DNA from: DASRDR01 sp044867785
Lineage (GTDB): Bacteria; Methylomirabilota; Methylomirabilia; Rokubacteriales; DASRDR01
Assembly: GCA_044867785.1 (NCBI GenBank)
Contig: JBIOVM010000085.1
Coordinates: 1-64,000 of the forward strand
Length of the DNA stretch: 64,000 nucleotides
Reading direction: 5' to 3'
Under the pieces are notes generated by a model. It worked only from the letters and a program-made list of their open reading frames with translations. It searched no databases and was not told the origin of the DNA. Each line of letters opens with the position of its first letter. The first letter of the stretch is position 1. The position numbers and the translations under genes are program-made. This document shows positions 6,909-14,926 of the stretch, one piece after another.

Positions 6909-9333
6909 CCCGCGCGAGCCTTTCTCCGTCGTCGGGCACCGGCTGCCCAAGGTCGACGCCTGGGCGAAGGTCACCGGCGAGACTCGCTTCGCCGACGATC
7001 TCGTGCTCCCGCGCATGGCCTACGCGAAGATCCTCCGCGCCCAGCGCCCGCATGCGCTCATCCGGGGGATCGACACCGCTCGCGCGGCGGCGCTGCCCGG
7101 CGTCTACGCCGTGATCACGGGGAAGGACTTCGCGCCGGTCCGCTTCGGGATCATGCCGGTCACCCAGGACGAGGAAGCCCTGTGCGTCGAGAAGGTGCGC
7201 TTCGTGGGCGATCCGGTGGCCGCCGTCGCCGCCGTGGACGAGGAGACCGCGGAGGCCGCCACGCGGCTGATCGCCGTCGACTACGAGCCGCTCGACTCGC
7301 TCATGTCGATGGAGGCCGCGCTCCGCGAGGGCACGCACCGCATCCACGAATACGGCGACGGCCACAACATCCACAAGCTGGTGTCCCTCGAGTTCGGCGA
7401 CGTGGAGGAGGGCTTCCGCGAGGCCGACCTCGTGCGCGAGGACGTCTTCTTCTTCGAGGGGAACACCCACCTCCCGATGGAGCAGCACGCGGCGGTCGCC
7501 CAGTGGACGCCGGACGGCAAGCTGACGCTCTGGTCCTCGACGCAGACCCCCCATTACGTGCATCGCGCGGTGGCGAAGGTCCTCGAGCTGCCGATGAGCC
7601 ACGTCCGGGTAGTGGCGACGCCGAACGGCGGCGGCTTCGGGGGGAAGTCGGACCCCTTCAGCCACGAGATGGTCGTGGCGCGGCTCGCCCAGCTCACCGG
7701 CCGCCCGGTCAAGACCACGCTCACCCGCGAGGAAGTGTTCTACACCCACCGCGGCCGCCACCCGGTCTTGATGTGGGTTCGGTCGGGAGTCCGGAAGGAC
7801 GGCGAGATCTTGGCGCTCCACTTCCGGACCTGGCTCGACGGAGGCGCCTACGGCTCCTACGGCGTCGCGTCGACGTTCTACACCGGCGCGCTCCAGACCG
7901 TGACCTACCGGATCGCCCGCTACAAGTTCGAAGGGTGCCGGGTCTTCACGAACAAGCCGCCGTGCGGCCCCAAGCGGGGCCACGGGACGCCGCAGCCCCG
8001 GTTCGCGCTGGAGGTCCATCTCGACAAGATCGCCGAGGAGTTGGGCGTGGATCCGACCGAGCTGCGGCGACGCACCGTCGTCCCCGAGCACGAGAAGACC
8101 GTGAACCATCTCACCGTGACGACGTGCGGCCTCCCCCAGTGCATCGACCGCGTCGTGGAGGCCTCGGGGTGGCGGGAGAAGTTCGGCAAGCTGCCGCCCG
8201 GACGCGGGATCGGGTTCGCCGCCTCCGCGTACCTGTCCGGGGCCGGGCTGCCGATCTACTGGAACGACATGCCCCACTCGGGAGTGATGGTGAAGATCGA
8301 CCGGGGCGGTGGCGTCGCGGCGTTCTGCGGGTCCATCGACATCGGTCAGGGATCCGACTCGGTCCTCGCCTACGTCGTGGCCGAGGTGCTCGGGATCCGG
8401 CCGGAAGACGTGCGGGTGGTCACCGCCGACACCGATCTCACGCCGGTGGACCTCGGCTCCTACTCTTCTCGCGTCACGCTCATGACGGGCAACGCCGCCC
8501 TTGAGGCGGCCGAGAAGCTCCGGGTGCAGCTCCTGGGGGCGGCGGCGAAGAAGCTCGAAGCCTCGCCGGAGGACCTGGTAGCTCGCGATCGCCGGATCTT
8601 CGTGCGCGAGGATCCCGTCCGCGGGCTCGCCTTCGACGAAGCGGCGCGATTGGCCGAGGCAGTTCACGGGACGCTCGTCGCCGCCGGCTCGTATACGCCG
8701 CCGCGGCGCGCCGCGAAGTTCAAGGGATCGGGGGTGGGCCCGACCCCCGCGTACTCCTACTCGGCCTGCGCCGTCGAGGTGACGGTGGACCCCGAGACCG
8801 GCGACATCCGGGTCGACCGCGTGTGGGTCGCCCACGACGGCGGGACGGCGATCAATCCGCTGCTGGTCGAGGGACAGGTCGAGGGATCGATCTACATGGG
8901 GCTCGGCGAGGCCCTCATGGAGGAATCGGCCTTCCGCGTCCACGGCCTCCACAAGATTCCCTCGCTCCTCGAGTACAAGAGCCCGACGACGCTCGAGACT
9001 CCCGAGATCACGACGCTCCTGGTCGAGACCCGCGATCCCGAGGGACCGTTCGGCGCCAAGGAGGCCGGCCAGGGCCCGCTCTTGCCGGTCATCCCCGCGG
9101 TGGCCAACGCCGTCTATGACGCCGTCGGTGTCCGGATCGACGAGGTGCCGATCACGCCGGAGAAGATCCTGAAGGCGCTGGACCGGAAGGCGCAGGGCAA
9201 GGCGCCCCGCGTCGGGCCCGAGCGGCTGCCGCACGTGGTCTTTCCCGAGCCGATCCGTGTGCCACCGCCGTGGGTCGATCCCGAGGGCCGCGCCGCCGGC
9301 GTCGTCCACGGCAAGGAGCGCTCCGGCCGATGA
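6901..9333 (+). CDS. hcrA: 4-hydroxybenzoyl-CoA reductase-type alpha subunit (molybdopterin-binding)
   Basis: Large catalytic subunit (810 residues) of a xanthine-dehydrogenase-family hydroxylase/reductase that binds the molybdopterin-cytosine-dinucleotide cofactor. It has the N-terminal hammerhead domain (VDAWAKVTGETRFADDL), the Mo-site glycine motif GGGFGGKSDPF near residue 243, the CGPKRGHGTPQPRFALE substrate/cofactor loop near residue 355, the DIGQGSD motif near residue 480 and the conserved C-terminal GPFGAKEAGQGP with the active-site glutamate. GTG 6901 is used because it overlaps the stop of hcrC and gives MSSPREPFSVVGHRL, the normal N-terminus. Annotation as the 4-hydroxybenzoyl-CoA enzyme rests on HcrB and on boxBC downstream; the alpha subunit alone would only support a family-level call. 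Confidence 0.85.
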   Translation: MSSPREPFSVVGHRLPKVDAWAKVTGETRFADDLVLPRMAYAKILRAQRPHALIRGIDTARAAALPGVYAVITGKDFAPVRFGIMPVTQDEEALCVEKVRFVGDPVAAVAAVDEETAEAATRLIAVDYEPLDSLMSMEAALREGTHRIHEYGDGHNIHKLVSLEFGDVEEGFREADLVREDVFFFEGNTHLPMEQHAAVAQWTPDGKLTLWSSTQTPHYVHRAVAKVLELPMSHVRVVATPNGGGFGGKSDPFSHEMVVARLAQLTGRPVKTTLTREEVFYTHRGRHPVLMWVRSGVRKDGEILALHFRTWLDGGAYGSYGVASTFYTGALQTVTYRIARYKFEGCRVFTNKPPCGPKRGHGTPQPRFALEVHLDKIAEELGVDPTELRRRTVVPEHEKTVNHLTVTTCGLPQCIDRVVEASGWREKFGKLPPGRGIGFAASAYLSGAGLPIYWNDMPHSGVMVKIDRGGGVAAFCGSIDIGQGSDSVLAYVVAEVLGIRPEDVRVVTADTDLTPVDLGSYSSRVTLMTGNAALEAAEKLRVQLLGAAAKKLEASPEDLVARDRRIFVREDPVRGLAFDEAARLAEAVHGTLVAAGSYTPPRRAAKFKGSGVGPTPAYSYSACAVEVTVDPETGDIRVDRVWVAHDGGTAINPLLVEGQVEGSIYMGLGEALMEESAFRVHGLHKIPSLLEYKSPTTLETPEITTLLVETRDPEGPFGAKEAGQGPLLPVIPAVANAVYDAVGVRIDEVPITPEKILKALDRKAQGKAPRVGPERLPHVVFPEPIRVPPPWVDPEGRAAGVVHGKERSGR

Positions 9334-9381
9334 AGTGGGTCAGGGAGCGTCACCCCGCCCCCCGGACGGCGGGGCGCGGTC

Positions 9382-9402
9382 GCCACAGGCCGAAGGCCGT
9401 CC
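9382..9402 (+). repeat. 21-nt dispersed repeat, copy 1
   Basis: A 21-nt word (begins GCCACAGGCCGAAGG, ends CCGTCC) in the 88-nt gap between hcrA and hcrB. The identical word occurs at 14927-14947, and a copy with two A-to-C changes at 55540-55560. Its core GGCC-GAA-GGCC can form a short hairpin. Confidence 0.6.
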
Positions 9403-9421
9403 CGGGATCGGGAGCGTACCC

Positions 9422-10477
9422 ATGATGCGGCTCCCGTCCTTCACGTATCTCGCCCCGCGGCGGATCGAGGAGGCGGTCGGCCATCTGGGCGACCATGGCC
9501 GCGAGGCGATGGCGGTCGCGGGCGGCACCGATCTCTATCCCAACATGAAGCGCCTCCAGATGGCGCCGCGAGTCCTGGTCGGCCTCCGCGGGATCCGGGA
9601 GCTCGGCGAGATCCGCGGGAGCGCCCGGGGCGGCCTGATCGTCGGCGCCGGCGCCACGCTCACGCGGGTTGCCGAGCATCCGGAGATCGCGCGCGCGTAT
9701 CCGGCGCTGGCGCGGGCGGCGGGCGTGGTCTCGACCCCCCAGCTCCGCAACATGGGGACGCTCGGCGGGAACGTGTGCGTCGACACGCGCTGCAACTACT
9801 ACAACCAGTCGTACGAGTGGCGCCGGGCGATCGGCTTCTGCATGAAGAAGGACGGCGACATCTGCCTGGTCGCGCCCGGCAGCTCGCGCTGCTGGGCCGT
9901 CTCGTCCTCGGACACCGCGCCCGTCCTGTGGGCGCTGGGCGCCGAGGCGACGCTCGTCGGCCGGGCGGGCGAGCGCCGGATCCCGGTCTCGAGGCTCTTC
10001 CAGGACGACGGCATCGAGTACCTCGCCAAGGCGCCCGACGAGATCCTGACCGCGCTCGCCCTGCCGCCGGTCGACGGGTGGCGCGCGACCTACTGGAAGC
10101 TTCGGCGCCGGGGGGCGTTCGACTTTCCGGTGCTCGGCGTGGCGGCCGCGGCCCGGATCGAGGGAGGCGTGTGTCGGGAGGCGCGGATCGTCCTCGGCGC
10201 GGTGGCCTCGACGCCTCGCGAGGCGCCGGACGCCGCGCGGGCGCTCGTCGGCCAGCGCCTCGATGCGGAGGTCATCGGCCGCGCCGCCGAGGCCGCCGCC
10301 CGTCCGGCGAAGCCGCTCGATAACACCGATCTCGTCTACCATTATCGGAAGCGCATGACGCGCGTCTACGTCGAGCGCGCGCTGCGCGAGCTGGCCGGGC
10401 TGCCGGTCGACGGCTTGTGGCCCTCGGGCATGTCGGGCCGGGCGATCGACGACGTGCGGACACCCCACCCCGAGTAG
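9422..10477 (+). CDS. hcrB: 4-hydroxybenzoyl-CoA reductase-type beta subunit (FAD and [4Fe-4S])
   Basis: Medium FAD subunit (351 residues) of the molybdenum enzyme: FAD-binding motifs VAGGTDLYPNMK (residues 33-43) and TLGGNVCVDTRC (113-124). Unlike ordinary xanthine-dehydrogenase medium subunits it carries an insert of about 40 residues with C124, C140, C148 and C157. The spacing 16-8-9 equals that of the four ligands of the extra [4Fe-4S] cluster of Thauera aromatica HcrB (C122, C138, C146, C155, as I recall the literature). This loop is the diagnostic feature of 4-hydroxybenzoyl-CoA reductase, where low-potential electrons enter the enzyme. Start is ATG 9422, or ATG 9425 one codon on. It is separated from hcrA by an 88-nt gap carrying a short repeat. 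The next gene starts 21 nt downstream. Confidence 0.87.
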   Translation: MMRLPSFTYLAPRRIEEAVGHLGDHGREAMAVAGGTDLYPNMKRLQMAPRVLVGLRGIRELGEIRGSARGGLIVGAGATLTRVAEHPEIARAYPALARAAGVVSTPQLRNMGTLGGNVCVDTRCNYYNQSYEWRRAIGFCMKKDGDICLVAPGSSRCWAVSSSDTAPVLWALGAEATLVGRAGERRIPVSRLFQDDGIEYLAKAPDEILTALALPPVDGWRATYWKLRRRGAFDFPVLGVAAAARIEGGVCREARIVLGAVASTPREAPDAARALVGQRLDAEVIGRAAEAAARPAKPLDNTDLVYHYRKRMTRVYVERALRELAGLPVDGLWPSGMSGRAIDDVRTPHPE

Positions 10478-10498
10478 CGGACGCTGCAGGAGGAAGCC

Positions 10499-11263
10499 AT
10501 GTCCGGGCAGACCGCGGCGGTCCCCGCCATCGGGCTCGATAACGTCGCGCGCTACGAGACGCTGATGGAGGTGGTGCGCGGGCGCATGACCAACCGGGCC
10601 TTCGCCCCCTTTGCGGTCCCGCGCGAGCACTTCGCGATGATCCTGGAGGCCGCGCGCCACGCGCCCTCCGGAGCGAACGCCCAGCCGTGGCACTACGTCG
10701 TCGTCACCGACCCCGCCGTCAAGCACCGGATCGGCGAGCTCTTCGTCGCCGAGCAGCAGCACCGGGCCAAGCTGCGGATGGGATTCCCGACGCCCAACTA
10801 CAACGGCGTCAAGACCGCCCCGGGGCTGGTCGTGATCGTCGCCGACTTCCGCTTCATCCGGGCGTTTCCCGTCCTGAACGACGGCTCGGAGCTGGATCGC
10901 CTCTACAAGAAGAACGCCGAGCGGATCCTCCTCCAGAGCGTGGCCGCCTCCACCATGTCGGCCCACCTGGCGGCCGCCGCCCTCGGCTACGCCGTGTGGT
11001 GGATCACCGCGATCGGGCAGGAAGAGATCCAGCGGCAGGTCAAGCCGCTGCTCGGGGTGCCCGACGCGCTCGACGTGATCGACATCATGTGCTTCGGGCC
11101 TCCGGCGAAGCCGTCCTACAAGCGTTGGAAGAAGCCCCTCGCCGAGATCATGAGCTGGGACCGCTTCGCCCCCGAAGCGTTCATGACGGACGCCGACATC
11201 GACGCCTGGATCAAGACGACACGCCACAAAGTCATGTATCGCGACGAATCGCGAGTGGACTGA
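10499..11263 (+). CDS. Nitroreductase-family flavoprotein in the hcr-box operon
   Basis: A 254-residue FMN-dependent nitroreductase-fold protein: the FMN-binding N-terminus MTNRAFAPFAVPREHF and the family motif ARHAPSGANAQPWHYVVV (residues about 50-70), then AAALGYAVWW and the C-terminal CFGPPAKPSYKRWKKPL. A strong Shine-Dalgarno (GGAGGAA) precedes ATG 10499. It sits between hcrB and boxC (11-nt gap to boxC), so it is cotranscribed with benzoyl-CoA genes, but it is not a standard box or hcr gene. It might reduce a quinone, an epoxide by-product or an aromatic nitro group, or supply reducing power in place of boxA; the sequence does not decide. Confidence 0.82.
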   Translation: MSGQTAAVPAIGLDNVARYETLMEVVRGRMTNRAFAPFAVPREHFAMILEAARHAPSGANAQPWHYVVVTDPAVKHRIGELFVAEQQHRAKLRMGFPTPNYNGVKTAPGLVVIVADFRFIRAFPVLNDGSELDRLYKKNAERILLQSVAASTMSAHLAAAALGYAVWWITAIGQEEIQRQVKPLLGVPDALDVIDIMCFGPPAKPSYKRWKKPLAEIMSWDRFAPEAFMTDADIDAWIKTTRHKVMYRDESRVD

Positions 11264-11274
11264 CGGGAGACGGC

Positions 11275-12957
11275 ATGGCGGAGCCCGCGACGACCCCGGC
11301 CGCGCCCCCGGTGGACTTCCGCACCGATCCCTCGCGCTACCGGCACTGGAAGCTCACGATCGAGGGCCGGGTGGCCACCCTGGGGATGGACGTGCGCGAG
11401 GACGGCGGGCTCCGGCCGGGGTACGACCTCAAGCTCAACTCCTACGACTTGGGTGTCGACGTCGAGCTGGCCGATGCCGTCCAGCGGCTCCGGTTCGAGC
11501 ACCCCGAGGTGGGCGCGGTCATCGTGACCTCGCTCAAGGAGCGGGTGTTCTGCGCGGGGGCCAACATCCGCATGCTCAGCCAGTCCGGCCACGGCTGGAA
11601 GGTGAACTTCTGCAAGTTCACCAACGAGACGCGGAACGCGATCGAAGAGGCCGGCGCCCTGTCCGGCCAGCGCTACCTCGCCGCCATCAACGGCCCCTGC
11701 GCCGGCGGGGGCTACGAGCTCGCCCTGGCGACCGACTGGATCGTGATGGCCGACGACGGGAACACCTCGGTGTCGCTCCCCGAGGTGCCGCTCCTGGCGG
11801 TGCTCCCCGGCACGGGCGGGCTCACGCGCCTCGTCGACAAGCGACACGTCCGGCGCGATCGGGCGGACGTCTTCTGCACGCTCGAGGAAGGGATCAAGGG
11901 CCGGCGGGCGGTGGAGTGGGGCCTGGTCGACGCGATCGTTCCGCGCTCCCGGCTGGCGGATGCCGCCCGCGAGTGCGCGGCGCATCTCGCCGAGCAGAGC
12001 GACCGCCCGGCGTCGGCTCGGGGAATCGCCCTCACGCCTGTCGACCGGACGATCGACGGGGACCGGATCGCCTATCGTCACGTCACCTGCGTCGTCGACC
12101 GAGGACGGGGCGTGGCCGAGATCGTCGTGGCGGGTCCCGAGGCGTCTCCGCCGGCCGACGCGGGCGGGCTCCACGCCCAGGGCGCGGCCTTCTGGCCGCT
12201 TGCGCTCGCGCGGGAGCTGGACGACCTGATCCTCCACCTGCGCTGCAACGAGGAAGGGATCGGCCTCTGGGCGTTCCGGACGACGGGGCGGGCGGATCTG
12301 GTGACCGCCCACGATCGGCTCCTGGCCGAGCACTCGGGCGACTGGCTCGCGCGCGAGATCCGGCTCCTCTGGCGTCGAGTGCTCAAGCGGCTCGACGTGT
12401 CCTCGCGCTCGGTGTTCGCGCTCATCGAGCCCGGCTCGTGCTTCGCCGGCAGCCTCTTCGAGCTGGCGCTCGCCGCCGACCGGTCGTACATGCTGGACGG
12501 GACGCGCGAGGGCGACCCGGCCCCGGCCGCGACGGTGCGGCTCGGAGAGCCGAGCTTCGGGTGGGACCCCATGGTCAACGGGCTCACGCGCCTCGAGAGC
12601 CGGTTCCTGGGCGAGCCCCACCGGGTCGACGAGCTGAAGCGCCGGATCGGCGAGGATTTGGACGCGCGCGCCGCGGCGGACGCGGGCCTGGTCACGTTCA
12701 CGCCCGACGACATCGACTGGGAGGACGAGGTGCGGATCGCGATCGAGGAGCGCGCCGCGTTCTCGCCGGACGCCCTGACCGGCATGGAGGCGTCGCTGCG
12801 CTTCGCCGGGCCCGAGACCGTCGAGAGCAAGATCTTCGCGCGGCTGTCGGCGTGGCAGAACTGGATCTTCCAGCGTCCGAACGCGGTGGGCGATCGAGGA
12901 GCGCTCCGGGTCTACGGGACCGGCCAGCGACCGGAGTTCGATCGGAGGAGAGCCTGA
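11275..12957 (+). CDS. boxC: 2,3-epoxybenzoyl-CoA dihydrolase (benzoyl-CoA-dihydrodiol lyase)
   Basis: A 560-residue, two-domain crotonase-family protein matching BoxC, which opens the ring of 2,3-epoxybenzoyl-CoA hydrolytically, releasing formate and 3,4-dehydroadipyl-CoA semialdehyde. The first crotonase domain shows CAGANIRMLSQSGHGWKVNFCK (in two pieces around residues 93-114) and the oxyanion-hole segment NGPCAGGGYELALATD near residue 140. The second, degenerate domain begins near residue 300 (SVFALIEPGSCFAGSLF). Length and the N-terminal RPGYDLKLNSYDLGVDVELADA segment fit BoxC rather than a general enoyl-CoA hydratase of about 260 residues. Its stop TGA shares one base with the ATG of boxB (TGATG), indicating translational coupling. 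Confidence 0.93.
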   Translation: MAEPATTPAAPPVDFRTDPSRYRHWKLTIEGRVATLGMDVREDGGLRPGYDLKLNSYDLGVDVELADAVQRLRFEHPEVGAVIVTSLKERVFCAGANIRMLSQSGHGWKVNFCKFTNETRNAIEEAGALSGQRYLAAINGPCAGGGYELALATDWIVMADDGNTSVSLPEVPLLAVLPGTGGLTRLVDKRHVRRDRADVFCTLEEGIKGRRAVEWGLVDAIVPRSRLADAARECAAHLAEQSDRPASARGIALTPVDRTIDGDRIAYRHVTCVVDRGRGVAEIVVAGPEASPPADAGGLHAQGAAFWPLALARELDDLILHLRCNEEGIGLWAFRTTGRADLVTAHDRLLAEHSGDWLAREIRLLWRRVLKRLDVSSRSVFALIEPGSCFAGSLFELALAADRSYMLDGTREGDPAPAATVRLGEPSFGWDPMVNGLTRLESRFLGEPHRVDELKRRIGEDLDARAAADAGLVTFTPDDIDWEDEVRIAIEERAAFSPDALTGMEASLRFAGPETVESKIFARLSAWQNWIFQRPNAVGDRGALRVYGTGQRPEFDRRRA

Positions 12958-14369
12958 TGCGCATCGACTACCAGGAGCGCATTCCCAACAACGTCCGCCT
13001 GCACGAGGACCGGCGTCTCCTGCGCGCCCTCGAAGAGTGGCAGCCGCGATTCCTCCAGTGGTGGAACGACATGGGTCCCGAGGGCTTCCAGGCCCGCGAC
13101 GTGTACCTTCGCACCGCCACCAGCGTGGACGCGCAGGGGTGGGCCCACTTCGACTACGTGCGGATGCCGGAGTACCGGTGGGGGATCTTCCTGGCCGAGC
13201 CCGAGGTCGGCCGGACGGTGGGGTTCGGCGCCCAGCGGGGCCAGCCGGCGTGGCAGGACGTGCCGGGGGAGCACCGGGGCACGCTTCGCCGCTTGATCGT
13301 CACGCAAGGGGACACCGAGCCGGCCTCGGTGGAGCAACAGCGCCAGCTGGGCCGGACGTGTCCCTCGCTCTACGATCTCCGCAACCTCTTCCAGGTGAAC
13401 GTGGAGGAAGGGCGGCATCTCTGGGCGATGGTCTACCTCCTCCACGCGCATTTCGGGCGGGACGGGCGGGAGGAAGCCGAAGCGCTGCTCCACCGCCATG
13501 CGGGCGACCGGGACAAGCCGCGCATTCTCGGGGCGTTCAACGAAAAGACGCCCGACTGGCTGTCGTTCTTCATGTTCACGTACTTCACCGACCGGGACGG
13601 CAAGTACCAGCTGGCGAGCCTCGCCGAGAGCGGCTTCGATCCCCTGTCCCGCACGTGCCGCTTCATGCTGACCGAGGAAGCCCACCACATGTTCGTCGGC
13701 GAGACGGGCCTCGGGCGGGTCGTCCAGCGCACGTGCGAGGTGATGCGGGACCTCCGCACCGACGACGTCCGCCCGCACGGGGCGATCGACCTCCCGACCA
13801 TCCAGCGCTACCTGAACTTCCACTTCTCCGTCTCGATCGACTTGTTCGGCGGCGAGATCTCGACCAACGCCGCCAACTTCTACACCGCCGGCCTCAAGGG
13901 ACGCTTCGAGGAGAGCAAGAAGGCCGACGACCACGTCCTCGCCGGCGCCACCTATCCGGTGACCCAGCTCGACGGCGAGCGCATCGTGACGCGGGAAGAG
14001 CCCGCCTTGACCTCGCTCAACGAGCGTCTGCGCGACGACTACGTCGCGGACTGTCAGCGCGGCGTCGACCGGTGGAACCAGATCATCCGGAAGCACGGGA
14101 TCGACTTCGAGCTCCGGCTGCCCCACCGGGCCTTTCACCGAGCCATCGGCGGGTTCGCCGAGGCCCGGGTGTCCCCCGAGGGGCAGGTGGTGAGCCAGGC
14201 GGAGTGGGACGCCCGTCACGGGGAGTGGCTGCCGACGGACAGCGACCAGGCCTTCGTGCAGGGCCTGATGGTCCCCGTCGTCGAGCGCGGGAGGTTCGCC
14301 AGCTGGATCGCGCCGCCCGCCCGCGGCATCAACGGGCAGGCCATCGACTTCGAGTACGTCCGGAGCTGA
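12957..14369 (+). CDS. boxB: Benzoyl-CoA 2,3-epoxidase, oxygenase component
   Basis: A 470-residue class I diiron oxygenase that inserts one oxygen atom into benzoyl-CoA to give 2,3-epoxybenzoyl-CoA, the first step of the aerobic box pathway. All expected iron ligands are visible: E121, E151 and H154 (EEGRH), D212, and E241 and H244 (EEAHH). This is the published set for BoxB (E120, E150, H153, D211, E240, H243) shifted by one. Length equals the family norm. ATG 12957 overlaps the boxC stop; GGAGGAG lies just upstream. BoxB needs electrons from the reductase BoxA, which is not encoded in this window, nor is the semialdehyde dehydrogenase BoxD. Confidence 0.95.
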   Translation: MRIDYQERIPNNVRLHEDRRLLRALEEWQPRFLQWWNDMGPEGFQARDVYLRTATSVDAQGWAHFDYVRMPEYRWGIFLAEPEVGRTVGFGAQRGQPAWQDVPGEHRGTLRRLIVTQGDTEPASVEQQRQLGRTCPSLYDLRNLFQVNVEEGRHLWAMVYLLHAHFGRDGREEAEALLHRHAGDRDKPRILGAFNEKTPDWLSFFMFTYFTDRDGKYQLASLAESGFDPLSRTCRFMLTEEAHHMFVGETGLGRVVQRTCEVMRDLRTDDVRPHGAIDLPTIQRYLNFHFSVSIDLFGGEISTNAANFYTAGLKGRFEESKKADDHVLAGATYPVTQLDGERIVTREEPALTSLNERLRDDYVADCQRGVDRWNQIIRKHGIDFELRLPHRAFHRAIGGFAEARVSPEGQVVSQAEWDARHGEWLPTDSDQAFVQGLMVPVVERGRFASWIAPPARGINGQAIDFEYVRS

Positions 14370-14371
14370 CC

Positions 14372-14926
14372 GTGTCGCTCGGCGCGCGGATCCGGGCGCT
14401 GCGGACGGATCGAGGCATACGCCAGAAGGCGCTGGCGGAGACGGCCGGGCTCACGCCGAGCCTGGTGTCCCAGATCGAGTCCGACAAGCTCACGCCGTCC
14501 CTCCACACGCTCGGAAGGCTCGCGGGCGCGCTGGGGGTGCCGATCGGCACCTTCTTCGAGCAGCCCCCTAACGGGCAGCTCCATCTCGGGCGGCGCAAGG
14601 ACTATGCCGTGGTCAGCTTCGACGGCTCCACCGAGCGCTGGGAGGTCCTGGCGGCCGGCCTCTTCCGAGGCAAGGTGCGCGCGGTGATCTCGACGCTGGG
14701 GCGGCGGGGCGCGAGCGTGCCGCCCGAGCGCGTGCTGATCGAGCCGGGACAGATGAAGCTGATGTACGTGCTCGAGGGGAAGGTGGCCCTCCAGTACAAC
14801 GGCGCGCGCCATCTTCTCGAGGCCGGCGACTCCGCCTATCTGGACGGGGGCGTCCCGCACACCTGGGAGAACGTGGGGCCGGGCACGGCACGGACCTTGT
14901 GGGTGATCACGGGCAAGGACGCGTGA
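14372..14926 (+). CDS. XRE-family transcriptional regulator with cupin domain
   Basis: A 184-residue regulator: an N-terminal helix-turn-helix of the XRE type (residues 4-58; IRQKALAETAGLTPSLVSQIE is the helix pair) and a C-terminal cupin barrel (about residues 105-180; GQMKLMYVLEGKVALQYNGA and AGDSAYLDGGVPHTWEN). Such proteins bind a small ligand, often an acyl-CoA or acid, in the cupin and control adjacent catabolic genes. GTG 14372 begins 2 nt after the boxB stop, so the regulator is inside the operon and may autoregulate it. It is not the BoxR type, which has a shikimate-kinase-like C-terminal domain. Overlaps the next gene by 4 nt. Confidence 0.88.
   Translation: MSLGARIRALRTDRGIRQKALAETAGLTPSLVSQIESDKLTPSLHTLGRLAGALGVPIGTFFEQPPNGQLHLGRRKDYAVVSFDGSTERWEVLAAGLFRGKVRAVISTLGRRGASVPPERVLIEPGQMKLMYVLEGKVALQYNGARHLLEAGDSAYLDGGVPHTWENVGPGTARTLWVITGKDA

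Noticed and set aside
6382..9309. Long open frame on the minus strand, 975 codons
   Set aside because: It is antisense to hcrC/hcrA, which carry full sets of cofactor motifs. Long open antisense frames arise from the extreme G+C content; its translation is low-complexity Arg/Asp/Gly with no domain.
10499..11263. Nitroreductase as BluB (cobamide DMB synthase)
   Set aside because: The BluB-specific motifs near the C-terminus are absent and the gene lies in an aromatic operon with no cobalamin gene nearby.
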